Below, in pieces: positions 50,558-58,441 of a DNA stretch of 64,000 nt; positions within the stretch are counted from its first letter, which is position 1; every line of letters starts with the position of its first letter. The translations under genes were made by a program, and so were the position numbers. Origin of the DNA: an uncultured Clostridia bacterium. GTDB taxonomy: Bacteria; Bacillota; Clostridia; Christensenellales; Borkfalkiaceae. The stretch covers positions 1-64,000 of the forward strand of contig CANQFB010000005.1 of the NCBI GenBank assembly GCA_947598205.1, in the 5' to 3' direction. A model generated the notes under the pieces. The model made no database searches and was not told the origin of the DNA. It saw nothing but the letters and a program-made list of their open reading frames with translations.

Positions 50558-52309
50558 TTACTTCTCCTCCTTGATTTGAATATGCACTTCGTCGAGCTGC
50601 TTTTTCTCGACGGGCGAGGGCGCGTTCATCATGAGGTCGCGGGCCTTCGCGTTCATCGGGAAGGGAATGACTTCGCGGATATTCTGCGTATCGCAGATGA
50701 GCATCACCATTCTGTCCACCCCGGGGGCGACGCCCGCGTGCGGCGGTGCGCCGAATTCAAAGGCATGATAGAGGGCGGGGAACTTCTTCACGACGTCCTC
50801 CCTCCCGAGCCCGACGAGGGAGAAGGCCTTGAGCATGATCTCGGGATCGTGATTTCTCACCGCGCCCGAAGAGAGCTCCACGCCGTTGCAGACGATGTCG
50901 TATTGATAGGCGAGCACCTCTAAAGGGTCTTTTTCTTCGAGGGCTTTGAGCCCGCCCTGCGGCATGGAGAAAGGATTGTGGCAGAACTCCAGCTCGCCGC
51001 TCTCTTCGCCGATCTCGTACATGGGGAAATCGACGATCCAGCAGAAGCGGTAGACGCCCTTTTCGCAGAGGTCCAGCCCTTGGCCGAGCATGGTGCGAAG
51101 GATGCCCGCGTGCTTTTGGGCGACGCCCAATTTCTCATCTGCGACAAGGGCGATGAGCGCATCTTTTTCGACGCCGAGCCTTTGCTTCCATGCGCCGATA
51201 TTTTCGGCGACGAATTTCGCCATTCCGCCCGCGGGAAGACCGTTTTCATCGAGCTTGAACCAATACATGGCAGAGCCTTCCGTCTTCACCTTGAAGTCTT
51301 CGGCCGTCTTATCGAGCCATTTTCTCGGCGCATTGACGCCCGAGACGGCGATCGCCTTCACGAATTTGCCCGCGAGAGCTTCAAAGCCGCACCCATGTCC
51401 GAGATCGGTGACGTCTTTTATCGTGAGCGGGTTGCGGAGGTCGGGCTTATCCGAGCCGTAAGTCTCGAGCGCGTCGCGGTAGGCGATGCGGCGGAACGGG
51501 GGCTTATCCGCTTCCCACCCCGAATACTTCGCAAACACGGGCGGGAGCACCCGCTCCAACACGGCGAACACGTCTTCCTGCGTCGCATATGCCATCTCGA
51601 TGTCGAGCTGATAGAACTCGCCGGGGGAACGGTCGGCGCGGGCGTCTTCGTCGCGGAAGCAGGGGGCGATCTGGAAATAGCGATCGAACCCCGAGCACAT
51701 CAAAAGCTGTTTATACTGTTGCGGGGCCTGCGGAAGGGCATAGAACTGCCCCGGGTAGATGCGGCTGGGCACGATATAATCGCGCGCGCCCTCGGGGGAA
51801 GAACTCGTGAGAATGGGCGTCGTGATCTCCAAAAAGCCCTCTTCCGTCATGAGACGGCGGAGGTCGGCGACGATCTTCGAGCGCAGAACGATCTTATCGC
51901 GCACGGCGGGATTTCTCAAATCGAGGAAACGGTAGCGAAGGCGTGCGTCTTCCCCCGCCTCCGTGGAGTGGGAGATCTCGAAGGGCAGGGCGTTCGCCAG
52001 ACGGCGGCCCAGCACCTCCACTCTCTCGGGCAAAATCTCGATGAGCCCCGTGGGAAGTTTCTCGTTGGGCGCGGAGCGAAGCGCGACCACGCCTTCCACC
52101 TGAACGGTGGACTCTGTGGGGATCTCGCGGAAGGCGGAGAGCATGGGCTCTTCGGAGCAGACGACCTGCGTCACCCCATAGAAATCGCGAAGGACGGCAA
52201 AGAGAAGCCCGCCCTTATCGCGCTTGCTATCCAGCCAACCCGAGAGTTTGACCTTTTTGCCGACGTCTTCCTTGCGGAGTTCGCCGCATGTGTGCGTTCT
52301 GTAAAACAT
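50558..52309 (-). CDS. aspS: aspartate-tRNA ligase
   Basis: 583 residues, bacterial-type class II synthetase: OB-fold anticodon domain (YRTHTCGELRKEDV ... LSGWLDSKRDKGG), motif 2 (QIAPCFRDEDARADRSPGEF), and motif 3 (GVAPGVDRMVMLI). It charges tRNA-Asp. The longer frame begins 19 codons upstream, but that stretch contains the -10 box, so the ATG at 52309 (AAGGT, 6-nt spacing) is used. The PH-like membrane protein gene is immediately downstream. Confidence 0.98.
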   Translation of the reverse strand: MFYRTHTCGELRKEDVGKKVKLSGWLDSKRDKGGLLFAVLRDFYGVTQVVCSEEPMLSAFREIPTESTVQVEGVVALRSAPNEKLPTGLIEILPERVEVLGRRLANALPFEISHSTEAGEDARLRYRFLDLRNPAVRDKIVLRSKIVADLRRLMTEEGFLEITTPILTSSSPEGARDYIVPSRIYPGQFYALPQAPQQYKQLLMCSGFDRYFQIAPCFRDEDARADRSPGEFYQLDIEMAYATQEDVFAVLERVLPPVFAKYSGWEADKPPFRRIAYRDALETYGSDKPDLRNPLTIKDVTDLGHGCGFEALAGKFVKAIAVSGVNAPRKWLDKTAEDFKVKTEGSAMYWFKLDENGLPAGGMAKFVAENIGAWKQRLGVEKDALIALVADEKLGVAQKHAGILRTMLGQGLDLCEKGVYRFCWIVDFPMYEIGEESGELEFCHNPFSMPQGGLKALEEKDPLEVLAYQYDIVCNGVELSSGAVRNHDPEIMLKAFSLVGLGREDVVKKFPALYHAFEFGAPPHAGVAPGVDRMVMLICDTQNIREVIPFPMNAKARDLMMNAPSPVEKKQLDEVHIQIKEEK

Positions 52310-52337
52310 TGTGATACCTTCGGTAAAGTTTTTCTTC

Positions 52338-52366
52338 ATTTTAGTCCCATCAAAAAAAATTGTCAA
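52338..52366 (-). promoter_or_regulatory. promoter of aspS
   Basis: Minus strand: perfect TTGACA, 17-bp spacer with a T8 run, TAAAAT. The leader is about 20 nt, so there is no room for a T-box, unlike many clostridial synthetase genes. Confidence 0.85.
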
Positions 52367-52405
52367 GTTTTCAAAGTGAGATACGGGGACTTTTTTGAAG
52401 AAGGC

Positions 52406-52615
52406 TCAAAAGTCGGATTTCCCGATAAGAAAATCAATGGAGACGCCGAAATATTCCGAGAGTCTCCACAGAGAGGCAAGATCGGGTTCCGTCTGCCCCA
52501 TTTCCCAATAGGAGATCTTGCGTTGTGTTGTTTGAAGCGCCTCGGCAACTTCTTTTTGACTCAAGCCCCGCTCTGCGCGCAATTCCCTCAAACGTGCCGA
52601 AAACAATATTTTCAT
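52406..52615 (-). CDS. small XRE-family repressor
   Basis: 69 residues, a single Cro/CI helix-turn-helix (LRELRAERGLSQKEVAEALQTTQRKISYWEMGQTEPDL) and a short SIDFLIGKSDF tail. It diverges from the zinc-ribbon membrane protein gene across three AGAC-N7-GTCT dyads, one of them inside the divergent promoter, so it is the likely repressor of that gene and of itself. Without a ligand or protease domain, how it is relieved is unclear. Confidence 0.92.
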   Translation of the reverse strand: MKILFSARLRELRAERGLSQKEVAEALQTTQRKISYWEMGQTEPDLASLWRLSEYFGVSIDFLIGKSDF

Positions 52616-52626
52616 AATGAAATTTT

Positions 52627-52641
52627 AGACAAAATACGTCT
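52627..52641. promoter_or_regulatory. operator 1, AGAC-N7-GTCT
   Basis: AGACAAAATACGTCT. Nearest the XRE gene, 12 bp from its start codon, well placed for autoregulation. Confidence 0.75.
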
Positions 52642-52648
52642 TAAATAT

Positions 52649-52677
52649 TTGACAAAGACGAAAATCGTCTGTATAAT
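52649..52677 (+). promoter_or_regulatory. promoter of the zinc-ribbon membrane protein gene
   Basis: TTGACA, 17 bp, TATAAT: a full consensus promoter. Operator 2 fills the spacer. Confidence 0.92.
52656..52670. promoter_or_regulatory. operator 2, AGAC-N7-GTCT
   Basis: AGACGAAAATCGTCT, a perfect dyad lying wholly between the -35 and -10 boxes, exactly 29 bp from operator 1. Confidence 0.8.
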
Positions 52678-52684
52678 CTACTAT

Positions 52685-52699
52685 AGACAAAATTTGTCT
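52685..52699. promoter_or_regulatory. operator 3, AGAC-N7-GTCT
   Basis: AGACAAAATTTGTCT, extended to a 17-bp perfect palindrome by flanking T and A. It covers the predicted transcription start and is exactly 29 bp from operator 2. Confidence 0.8.
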
Positions 52700-52722
52700 A
52701 AAAAACAATGGAGGAATCAGAA

Positions 52723-54231
52723 ATGAACCAATGTAAAAACTGCGGAACGATGTTTGAGGGAAAATTTTGTCCGCAATGCGGAAGCAAATCCGACGACGCA
52801 AAATACTGCCCGCAGTGCGGCGCGAAGCTCTCCCCTACGGATAAGTTCTGCCCCGAATGCGGAAGAGCGTTAAACCCCGCGGAAACTCAAGCGCGCTTCG
52901 AGACGCAGGAAAGTAAAGCGGAAAGTGCGCCGCAGGCGCTTGTAAAACTCTGCTCCCTTTTGCCGTATGCCGCATCCGTTCTCTTTGCCCTCTTTTCCGT
53001 CTTGCTCTTCTTGATGTTTCTCGGCTCCGTCTCCACTGCGGCGGGCTTCGGAACGGGAAGCGTCTATCAGACGATGGTCTTGGTCGGAGATACAACCGCA
53101 AACCTCTGCATTTCCGCCGTAGCATTTGCCGCATTGGGCATCGTGTTTGCAGGGTGCGCGCTCCTGTACCGCTTCTATATTCCTCTGCGCGTCAAAAAAA
53201 TCGGCCGTGTGCGCATTTGTTCATGTCTGGAGGGAGTGCTCTTCGCGTTCTATTTTGTCGATTTCCTGCTCGCGTGCATCCTCTGCGGCACGGTGAACAA
53301 CGGCTTGACCGCCCCCGGCGCGGCGACCGTGTGCATGCTTGTATTTTCCCTCTTCTTCGGGCTGTGCTCTTTGGGGATCGTCTTGGTGAATAAATTCCTC
53401 CCCAAAATCTCCCCCGCCGTCACGTCGGAATTGAAGAGGAAAGCGATCGAGCGGCGTGCCGCATTGACGGCGCCCGCAAAGCCCGAGCACGAAGAATTGC
53501 AAAAGCCGCAAAAACCGAAATACCCGAACGCAGAGTGTTCCGAAGAGCTCCAAACAAAAATCCTGAAACATGCAAAAACGAGGAACCTTTTCACCGTATT
53601 TGCGGGACTCGTGTGTTGGTATCTTGCGCCTATGCTTGTGTTTTTGCTCTTTCTAGACAGTTATGAATATGAATACAACGAAAACATGTGGCCTTTGATT
53701 GCCTTGTGCGTTTGGGGCGGTTGCGGCGCGCTCCTGATCATTCTCGGCGGCATTTTTGGCTCTATGTACTACAAAAAAAGCTACTCCGAGTGGCGGAGCA
53801 AGCGCGCCTGGAACAATCGGACGATGCTTTGGACGGTATCGTTATGCTCCATCCCCTTGCTCATAACCTCCATCGTACTCATATTCATGTCGATATCCGC
53901 TTACAAATTCGTAGGAGGATATCTCGTGGACATGTACGACGGTGATGTGTACACACGAGCAATTCCATGTACATGCGTATTTTACTTGTCGTGTGTCGGC
54001 GTTTTATGCGTCATCGCGGCACATTGCATTGCGGGTGCGATCACGAGAAAGGGAAAGAAGCTCTCTCTTTCCGTTTACGGCGTGAAAAATCCCCGCCTGC
54101 TACCAGAAGTGGAAGTAATTCAAAACGCCTACCTCGCGCAACAAAATGACTACCTCGCATCCAAAGAAGTATGGCACGAATACCGCAAGCGGCTCGCCTA
54201 TTTCGAGGAAGGCGTCGCCTATCGGAAATAA
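52723..54231 (+). CDS. zinc-ribbon polytopic membrane protein, function unknown
   Basis: 502 residues. The N-terminus holds paired zinc knuckles: CKNCGTMFEGKFCPQCG (about 4-20), YCPQCGAKLSPTDKFCPECG (about 28-47). After a short linker come four helices (about 75-230), a charged Lys/Pro/Glu-rich loop (about 240-280), then four more helices (about 290-455) and a soluble C-terminal tail. I know of no match beyond the zinc ribbons. GGAGG lies 8 nt before the ATG at 52723. The gene stands alone with a consensus promoter under three operators and its own terminator, so it looks like a tightly repressed, inducible unit with the divergent XRE gene. Confidence 0.88.
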   Translation: MNQCKNCGTMFEGKFCPQCGSKSDDAKYCPQCGAKLSPTDKFCPECGRALNPAETQARFETQESKAESAPQALVKLCSLLPYAASVLFALFSVLLFLMFLGSVSTAAGFGTGSVYQTMVLVGDTTANLCISAVAFAALGIVFAGCALLYRFYIPLRVKKIGRVRICSCLEGVLFAFYFVDFLLACILCGTVNNGLTAPGAATVCMLVFSLFFGLCSLGIVLVNKFLPKISPAVTSELKRKAIERRAALTAPAKPEHEELQKPQKPKYPNAECSEELQTKILKHAKTRNLFTVFAGLVCWYLAPMLVFLLFLDSYEYEYNENMWPLIALCVWGGCGALLIILGGIFGSMYYKKSYSEWRSKRAWNNRTMLWTVSLCSIPLLITSIVLIFMSISAYKFVGGYLVDMYDGDVYTRAIPCTCVFYLSCVGVLCVIAAHCIAGAITRKGKKLSLSVYGVKNPRLLPEVEVIQNAYLAQQNDYLASKEVWHEYRKRLAYFEEGVAYRK

Positions 54232-54264
54232 ACAGCGGGAAGTCCCCTTTTCTCTAAAATGCAA

Positions 54265-54290
54265 ACCCCCTCCGTTTGGAGGGGGTGCTT
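54265..54290 (+). terminator. terminator of the zinc-ribbon membrane protein gene
   Basis: ACCCCCTCC (54265-54273) with GGAGGGGGT (54278-54286), GTTT loop, then GCTTTC: strong stem, short U tract. Confidence 0.8.
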
Positions 54291-54324
54291 TCATTGAGGG
54301 AATTTTTTCGCCCCTGTGAGGTTC

Positions 54325-54445
54325 AGAGAGAGGACATTGGTGAGTACCATGTCCGCGGTTCACCCATCGGACTTCGTATGGGGAGATCCTTCGAGGATCG
54401 GCCCCTGTGGACTGCGTAATGTAAGTTCGGCTCAGGATGACGCGG
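54325..54445. repeat. R2-type element overlapping the end of the MATE gene
   Basis: Contains accatgtccgcggttcaccc, atggggagatccttcgagga and ends ggctcaggatgacgcg. The final piece encodes the last three residues and stop codon of the MATE gene. Confidence 0.8.
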
Positions 54446-55847
54446 GCTTTCCTTGCGCGGGGGTGGGGATTGATTTCCCCTTGAAATAGGTGATCGTGAG
54501 GATCAAAGTCAGGATGAAGGCGACGATGTCGGCCGCGGGGGCGGCGTAGAGGATGCCCTCCACTCCCCAGAAGATGGGGAAGATGCACACGAGCGGGATG
54601 AAGAGGACGATGTCGCGGACGAGCGAGGAGATGACGGCGCGGACGGGCCTTCCCACCGATTGGAAGAAGATGGACGACATCTTGATGATGCAGGTAAAAG
54701 TCAAAAGCGAGAGGAAGATGCGGAAGGTCTTTTCGGCAAACAGCCAATAGTCGTCGGGGTTGGGGATGTTCTTGGGCGTTCCGAAGATGGAGACGACGGC
54801 GCGCGGGGCGGCCTCGAACAATACGGTGAATACGACCCCCACGCCGATGGTACACAGCAGAATATTGCGGTAGAGCTTTTTCACGCGGTCAAAGTTGCCC
54901 GCGCCGAGATTGTAGCCGAGGATGGGCTGGCAACCGAGGACGATGCCGACGACGATGTTGATGACGACGGTAAAGACTTTGCTCTCGATGCCGATGACGG
55001 CGATGGGGATGTCTGCGCCGTAGTGCGACTGCGCGCCGTACTTCGCGAGCATGATGTTACACGCAAGCGAGATGAGGACGATGCTCATCTGCGTGATGAA
55101 GGAGGATGCGCCGAGCTTTAAGGCATTTGCGAACACTTTGAAGTTGGGGATGAGGTTTTTCCATTTCAATTTGAAGGTCTTGGTGCGGCGAAGGAAATAG
55201 AAGAGCGAGATAAGGAAGGAGAGGCACTGCCCGATCGCCGTCGCCCATGCCGCCCCCGCCATGCCCCACTTTGCCCCGTAGATGAAGGCGGGGTCGAGGG
55301 CGATATTTGCGACCGCACCCGTGAGCATGGATGCCATCGACCACGCGGGACTGCCGTCCGCGCGGATGACGGCGTTCATCATGTTCATGAGCATAAACAC
55401 GGGGAAGAAGGCGAGGACGATATTGAAGTACTTCGTCGCGTATCCGATGCTGTTTTCGGAAGCTCCGAAGAGCGTAAGAAGCGGTTTTGCCAACGGGTAG
55501 AAGAGGGCGAGGAGAAGAAGACTCGTGCAGAGCGTGACGGTGATCCCCGTGCCTATGGACTTGGGCGCACTTGCGGCGTCCTTTTTCCCCTGGCAGATGT
55601 TGAGATGGGCGGCGCACCCGTCGCCGAAACACCACGCAAACGCCTGCGCGATGATGAAGATTGGGAAGACGACCCCCGTTGCCGCATTGCCGAGGGTGGA
55701 CAGCTCGCTGTTGCCGACGAAGATCTGGTCGACAATGTTATAGAGCGCGCTGACGAGCAGGGATAAAATGCAGGGGATGGAGAACTTGAGCATGAGTTTG
55801 CCGAGTTTCCCCTCCCCCAAAAAGCTGTTTTGTTGTGTCTCTTCCAT
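54432..55847 (-). CDS. MATE-family multidrug/cation antiporter
   Basis: 471 residues with the twelve-helix MATE layout in two halves: LMLKFSIPCILSLLVSALYNIVDQIFVG opens the first half and ALKLGASSFITQMSIVLISLACNIML the second. It exports organic cations or drugs using Na+ or H+ gradients. AAGGAGG lies 5 nt before the ATG at 55847. The final residues ASS and the stop are encoded by the tail of an R2 repeat. A structured leader with a terminator hairpin just upstream of the ribosome binding site implies RNA-level control. Confidence 0.95.
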   Translation of the reverse strand: MEETQQNSFLGEGKLGKLMLKFSIPCILSLLVSALYNIVDQIFVGNSELSTLGNAATGVVFPIFIIAQAFAWCFGDGCAAHLNICQGKKDAASAPKSIGTGITVTLCTSLLLLALFYPLAKPLLTLFGASENSIGYATKYFNIVLAFFPVFMLMNMMNAVIRADGSPAWSMASMLTGAVANIALDPAFIYGAKWGMAGAAWATAIGQCLSFLISLFYFLRRTKTFKLKWKNLIPNFKVFANALKLGASSFITQMSIVLISLACNIMLAKYGAQSHYGADIPIAVIGIESKVFTVVINIVVGIVLGCQPILGYNLGAGNFDRVKKLYRNILLCTIGVGVVFTVLFEAAPRAVVSIFGTPKNIPNPDDYWLFAEKTFRIFLSLLTFTCIIKMSSIFFQSVGRPVRAVISSLVRDIVLFIPLVCIFPIFWGVEGILYAAPAADIVAFILTLILTITYFKGKSIPTPAQGKPASS

Positions 55848-55869
55848 AATGGCCTCCTTTTTTTGCCGC

Positions 55870-55894
55870 AAAAAAACACATGCCTACGCATGTG
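55870..55894 (-). terminator. leader terminator upstream of the MATE gene
   Basis: Minus strand: CACATGC-GTAG-GCATGTG followed by seven T, ending just before the ribosome binding site. A true intrinsic terminator shape placed before, not after, a gene. Confidence 0.8.
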
Positions 55895-55971
55895 CCCTAT
55901 CAAAAACGACACATGCTACCGCGTACCGTGATCAGATTTACGCGCGAATATTTGCGCCACATGTGTCGTTT
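55870..55971 (-). promoter_or_regulatory. attenuator or riboswitch-like leader of the MATE gene
   Basis: In RNA order there are four related arms: 1 (55960-55971), 2 (55904-55916), 3 (55888-55894) and 4 (55877-55883). Arms 1 and 2 form a perfect 12-bp stem around a 44-nt core. Arms 3 and 4 form the terminator. Arm 2 (GCATGTG) can instead pair perfectly with arm 3 (CACATGC), which would break the terminator. MATE genes of clostridia are known targets of guanidine-IV (mepA motif) riboswitches; I cannot confirm a match to that consensus by eye. Confidence 0.65.
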
Positions 55972-55995
55972 CGTTCGATGAAATTATATATTGTT

Positions 55996-56024
55996 ATTTT
56001 ACGGGTTTTTACAAAAAAAGTCAA
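55996..56024 (-). promoter_or_regulatory. promoter of the MATE gene
   Basis: Minus strand: TTGACT, 17-bp spacer, TAAAAT. Start near 55989 gives a leader of about 140 nt containing the attenuator. Confidence 0.8.
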
Positions 56025-56049
56025 CTCATTTTTCGGGTGAAAATTTAAT

Positions 56050-56350
56050 ACCCGTCATTCCGGGGCGTGGTAAACGCGTCATTCTGCCCGTGGTGGTACG
56101 CGTCATTCTGAGGCGATAGCGCTTATACAATGTCCGCGAAAGCAACTCTCCGAAGAATCCCCAATACGAAGTCCAAAGTCTAAGCCTTCCCCCATCCATG
56201 GGGGAAGGTGGCACGGAGTAGCCGTGACGGATGAGGGCATATGGTATGACCTTTTGAAATGCAACCCTCATCAGTCACTGCGTGACAGCTTCTCCCTTCA
56301 TAAGGGAGAAGCATTCTTTGCCTCAGGATGACGCGGTCAACCGCGGACAT
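56050..56350. repeat. mixed R1/R2/R3 repeat cluster
   Basis: Fragments of gtcattccgg and gtcattctg arms (56053-56130), R2-type pieces (56150-56185), two opposed R3 units (agccttcccccatccatgg ... ccctcatcagtcactgcg ... ttcataagggagaag, 56187-56312) and a closing ctcaggatgacgcgg arm. No gene is visible between 56025 and 56359. Confidence 0.8.
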
Positions 56351-56359
56351 GGGTGGGGC

Positions 56360-57628
56360 TCAACGCATGATGATGAGCTTCTTCTTCGCCCTTGTTGCGG
56401 CGGTGTAGAGCCATGACGCGCCGTTTTCAAAGAGGCGGCTCTCATCCAATACGACGACAAACCCATATTCCGACCCCTGCGCCTTGTGGCAGGTGACGGC
56501 ATAGGCGAACTCGAAGCGGCAGACGGTATCTTCCCGCCTCACGCGGGTGCGCCGCAGAGCCTCGAAGTTCTCCTCATGGACAAGCCTTCCGTCTGCAAGA
56601 AGGCAGGCCTTCGCGCCGTAACTGTGGAAATATTTCCCCTCGGTGAAAACCCCCGTATCGACGGGCAGGTCGTAGACGAAATCGTCGAGAAAATCGGCCT
56701 TGAAATCGAGCTGGGCGAGCCCGTCCTCCTGCTCCCTGATATTATATGCGTTGCCGACGGTGCCGTTTACGAGGTGAAAATCCCCCCTCTCGTCGAGCTT
56801 CTTCTCCCAATCGTTGAGAGTGCAGACGAGCTTCTCGCCGTCGATGGGAAGCCGCGCTTCCTCTGGAATTCCGAGGGCGGCGCGCACCTCGCGGTTGATG
56901 CGCATGCGCGTCTTGTTAGATCCTACGATGATCTGGTCGGCCTTGAGAAAGAGTTCCTTCCGCTTTTCAGAAGAGAGCGCCCGCCAAGGCACGACCGCGA
57001 CGTTTTCGCCATACGTCCCATAGGAGGGAAAGTCCCCCTCCCTTAAACGTGCGGCAAGGCGCACGATGGGGTTATCCCGCTCCTGTCGCACGATCTCCTT
57101 CAGGGTAATCACGGGCATGGATAGGAGAGAATTCGTCCCGCCGACGGGCGGAAGCTGGGCGGGATCGCCGCAGAAGAGGCACTTCACCCCGAAGGAGAGA
57201 AGGTCGCGGAGCGTCTCGTCGGAGACCATGCTCGTCTCGTCTACGACGATGAGACGAATCTCTTTGGGAAGCCGCTCCTTGAGCACGAAGCGCAGGAAAT
57301 GCTCGGAGATGACTTCGCCGTCCTCGTTTACCTCGATCTCCTCCTCCCGCGTATAGATGAGGCTGTGGATGGTGCTCGCCGCGCTTCCGTTCCTGATGAG
57401 GACGGATGCGGCCTTGCCCGTGGGGGCGACAAAGGCGGCGCTCTCCCCCGGCACGAGCCCCAAATGGCGGACGATATAATCGACGAGGAAGGTCTTCCCC
57501 GTGCCCGCATAGCCGCAAAGCACGAAGATCTGCGTGTTCAAATGCAGAAACCATTCTTCGATGAGCTCCGCCGCCTCGGCCTGATCGGCTGTGAGCGTGA
57601 CGTTTTGGGCGAGCGAATTCTTCTCCAT
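56360..57628 (-). CDS. RecD-like ATP-dependent DNA helicase
   Basis: 422 residues, a compact superfamily 1B helicase of the RecD/Dda kind: Q-motif region LTADQAEAAELIEEWF, Walker A CGYAGTGKTF (about 38-47), Walker B VVDETSMVSDE, motif III GDPAQLPPVGG, and motifs V-VI AYAVTCHKAQGSEY and YTAATRAKKKL. Much shorter than RecD2, lacking its N-terminal domains. The ATG at 57628 is only six bases below a TATAAT box and has no useful ribosome binding site, so the message may be leaderless. It stands alone. Confidence 0.93.
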   Translation of the reverse strand: MEKNSLAQNVTLTADQAEAAELIEEWFLHLNTQIFVLCGYAGTGKTFLVDYIVRHLGLVPGESAAFVAPTGKAASVLIRNGSAASTIHSLIYTREEEIEVNEDGEVISEHFLRFVLKERLPKEIRLIVVDETSMVSDETLRDLLSFGVKCLFCGDPAQLPPVGGTNSLLSMPVITLKEIVRQERDNPIVRLAARLREGDFPSYGTYGENVAVVPWRALSSEKRKELFLKADQIIVGSNKTRMRINREVRAALGIPEEARLPIDGEKLVCTLNDWEKKLDERGDFHLVNGTVGNAYNIREQEDGLAQLDFKADFLDDFVYDLPVDTGVFTEGKYFHSYGAKACLLADGRLVHEENFEALRRTRVRREDTVCRFEFAYAVTCHKAQGSEYGFVVVLDESRLFENGASWLYTAATRAKKKLIIMR

Positions 57629-57634
57629 GCCTCT

Positions 57635-57663
57635 ATTATAGCATACTGCGCCCAAATACGCAA
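57635..57663 (-). promoter_or_regulatory. promoter of the RecD-like helicase gene
   Basis: Minus strand: TTGCGT, 17-bp spacer, extended -10 TGCTATAAT. Transcription should begin at or within a base or two of the ATG. Confidence 0.75.
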
Positions 57664-57699
57664 ACTTATGTTTGACGTTTTTTGATATTTTTTATGCGA

Positions 57700-57972
57700 A
57701 AAGCCTTCCCTCATCCATGGGGGAAGGTCAACAGGAAACCCCCTCCTTGGGGAGGGGGAATAGAAGGGGGCGACTGTCATTCCGAGCCGTCGAAGACGGC
57801 GAGAGAATCCCCTAATAGGAAGTCTGTGTTTTCATTTAGGGGGATCCTCTCGGGCTACGCCCTCGGGATGACACGTTTGACACGCGGGGCAGTATGACGA
57901 ATTTGAAAGCTCAACCCCCATCAGTCACCTTCGGTGACAGCTTCCCCCATGGATGGGGGAAGCCTTAGAAAG
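57700..57972. repeat. R2 palindrome nested between two R3 units
   Basis: R3 sequences on the left (57703-57770) and, inverted, on the right (57913-57972) flank a complete R2 palindrome (about 57777-57873), with arms gtcattccgag ... gagaatcccctaa and ttagggggatcctctcggg ... ctcgggatgac. No gene is visible from 57664 to 57980. Confidence 0.85.
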
Positions 57973-57980
57973 CCACACCC

Positions 57981-58403
57981 TTATTCGGGTTTGAATTTCG
58001 CAAAGAGAAGCCGACCCAAAATGTTCTCTTCCACAATGATACAGCCTCCCTCTACGGGATAGGTGCGCGAGAGGGTACGCAACCCCTGTTTGGCGCGGAA
58101 GGTCACCTCGTTTTTTTGGGCGTCCATCTCATACGTCCCCGCAACGCTCCCCTCGTTTCCCTTCTGCGTCTTGTAACGGATGGTGAACCCTCCCCCGCGG
58201 CCAAGTTCGAGGCGGATATGCTCGAAGGCGGGGAGCTTATCCTCGCCCGAAAGCGTGAGCTTCTCGCAAAGATAGATGCCCGCATAGGGTTTGGAGAGGT
58301 CTTCGAGCGAGCCGAGTTCCTTCTCCGTATCGCAGGCGGCAAGGCCCAAGAGCGCGGCAAGCAGGGCAATCACAGCGGCGACGGAGGAAAAAAACTTTTT
58401 CAT
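57981..58403 (-). CDS. small lipoprotein
   Basis: 140 residues. Lipoprotein signal (KKFFSSVAAVIALLAALLGLAAC), lipobox LAAC at about 21-24. The mature part is a small beta-rich domain (AGIYLCEKLTL, GGGFTIRYKTQKG, AGTYEMDAQKNEVTF) resembling lipocalin-like or META-like barrels, without a firm family. The ATG at 58403 is preceded only by GGAT. It lies 38 bp after the ferritin-like gene and may be co-transcribed with it. Confidence 0.85.
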   Translation of the reverse strand: MKKFFSSVAAVIALLAALLGLAACDTEKELGSLEDLSKPYAGIYLCEKLTLSGEDKLPAFEHIRLELGRGGGFTIRYKTQKGNEGSVAGTYEMDAQKNEVTFRAKQGLRTLSRTYPVEGGCIIVEENILGRLLFAKFKPE

Positions 58404-58441
58404 ATCCAAAGTTTTCCGCGCATGCGGAAAATTATTCCCCC

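Noticed and set aside
52310..52340. T-box leader for aspS
   Set aside because: The predicted leader is only about 20 nt, too short for a T-box.
52310..52366. Upstream start for aspS
   Set aside because: That stretch contains the -35 and -10 boxes of the promoter, so it cannot be transcribed from it.
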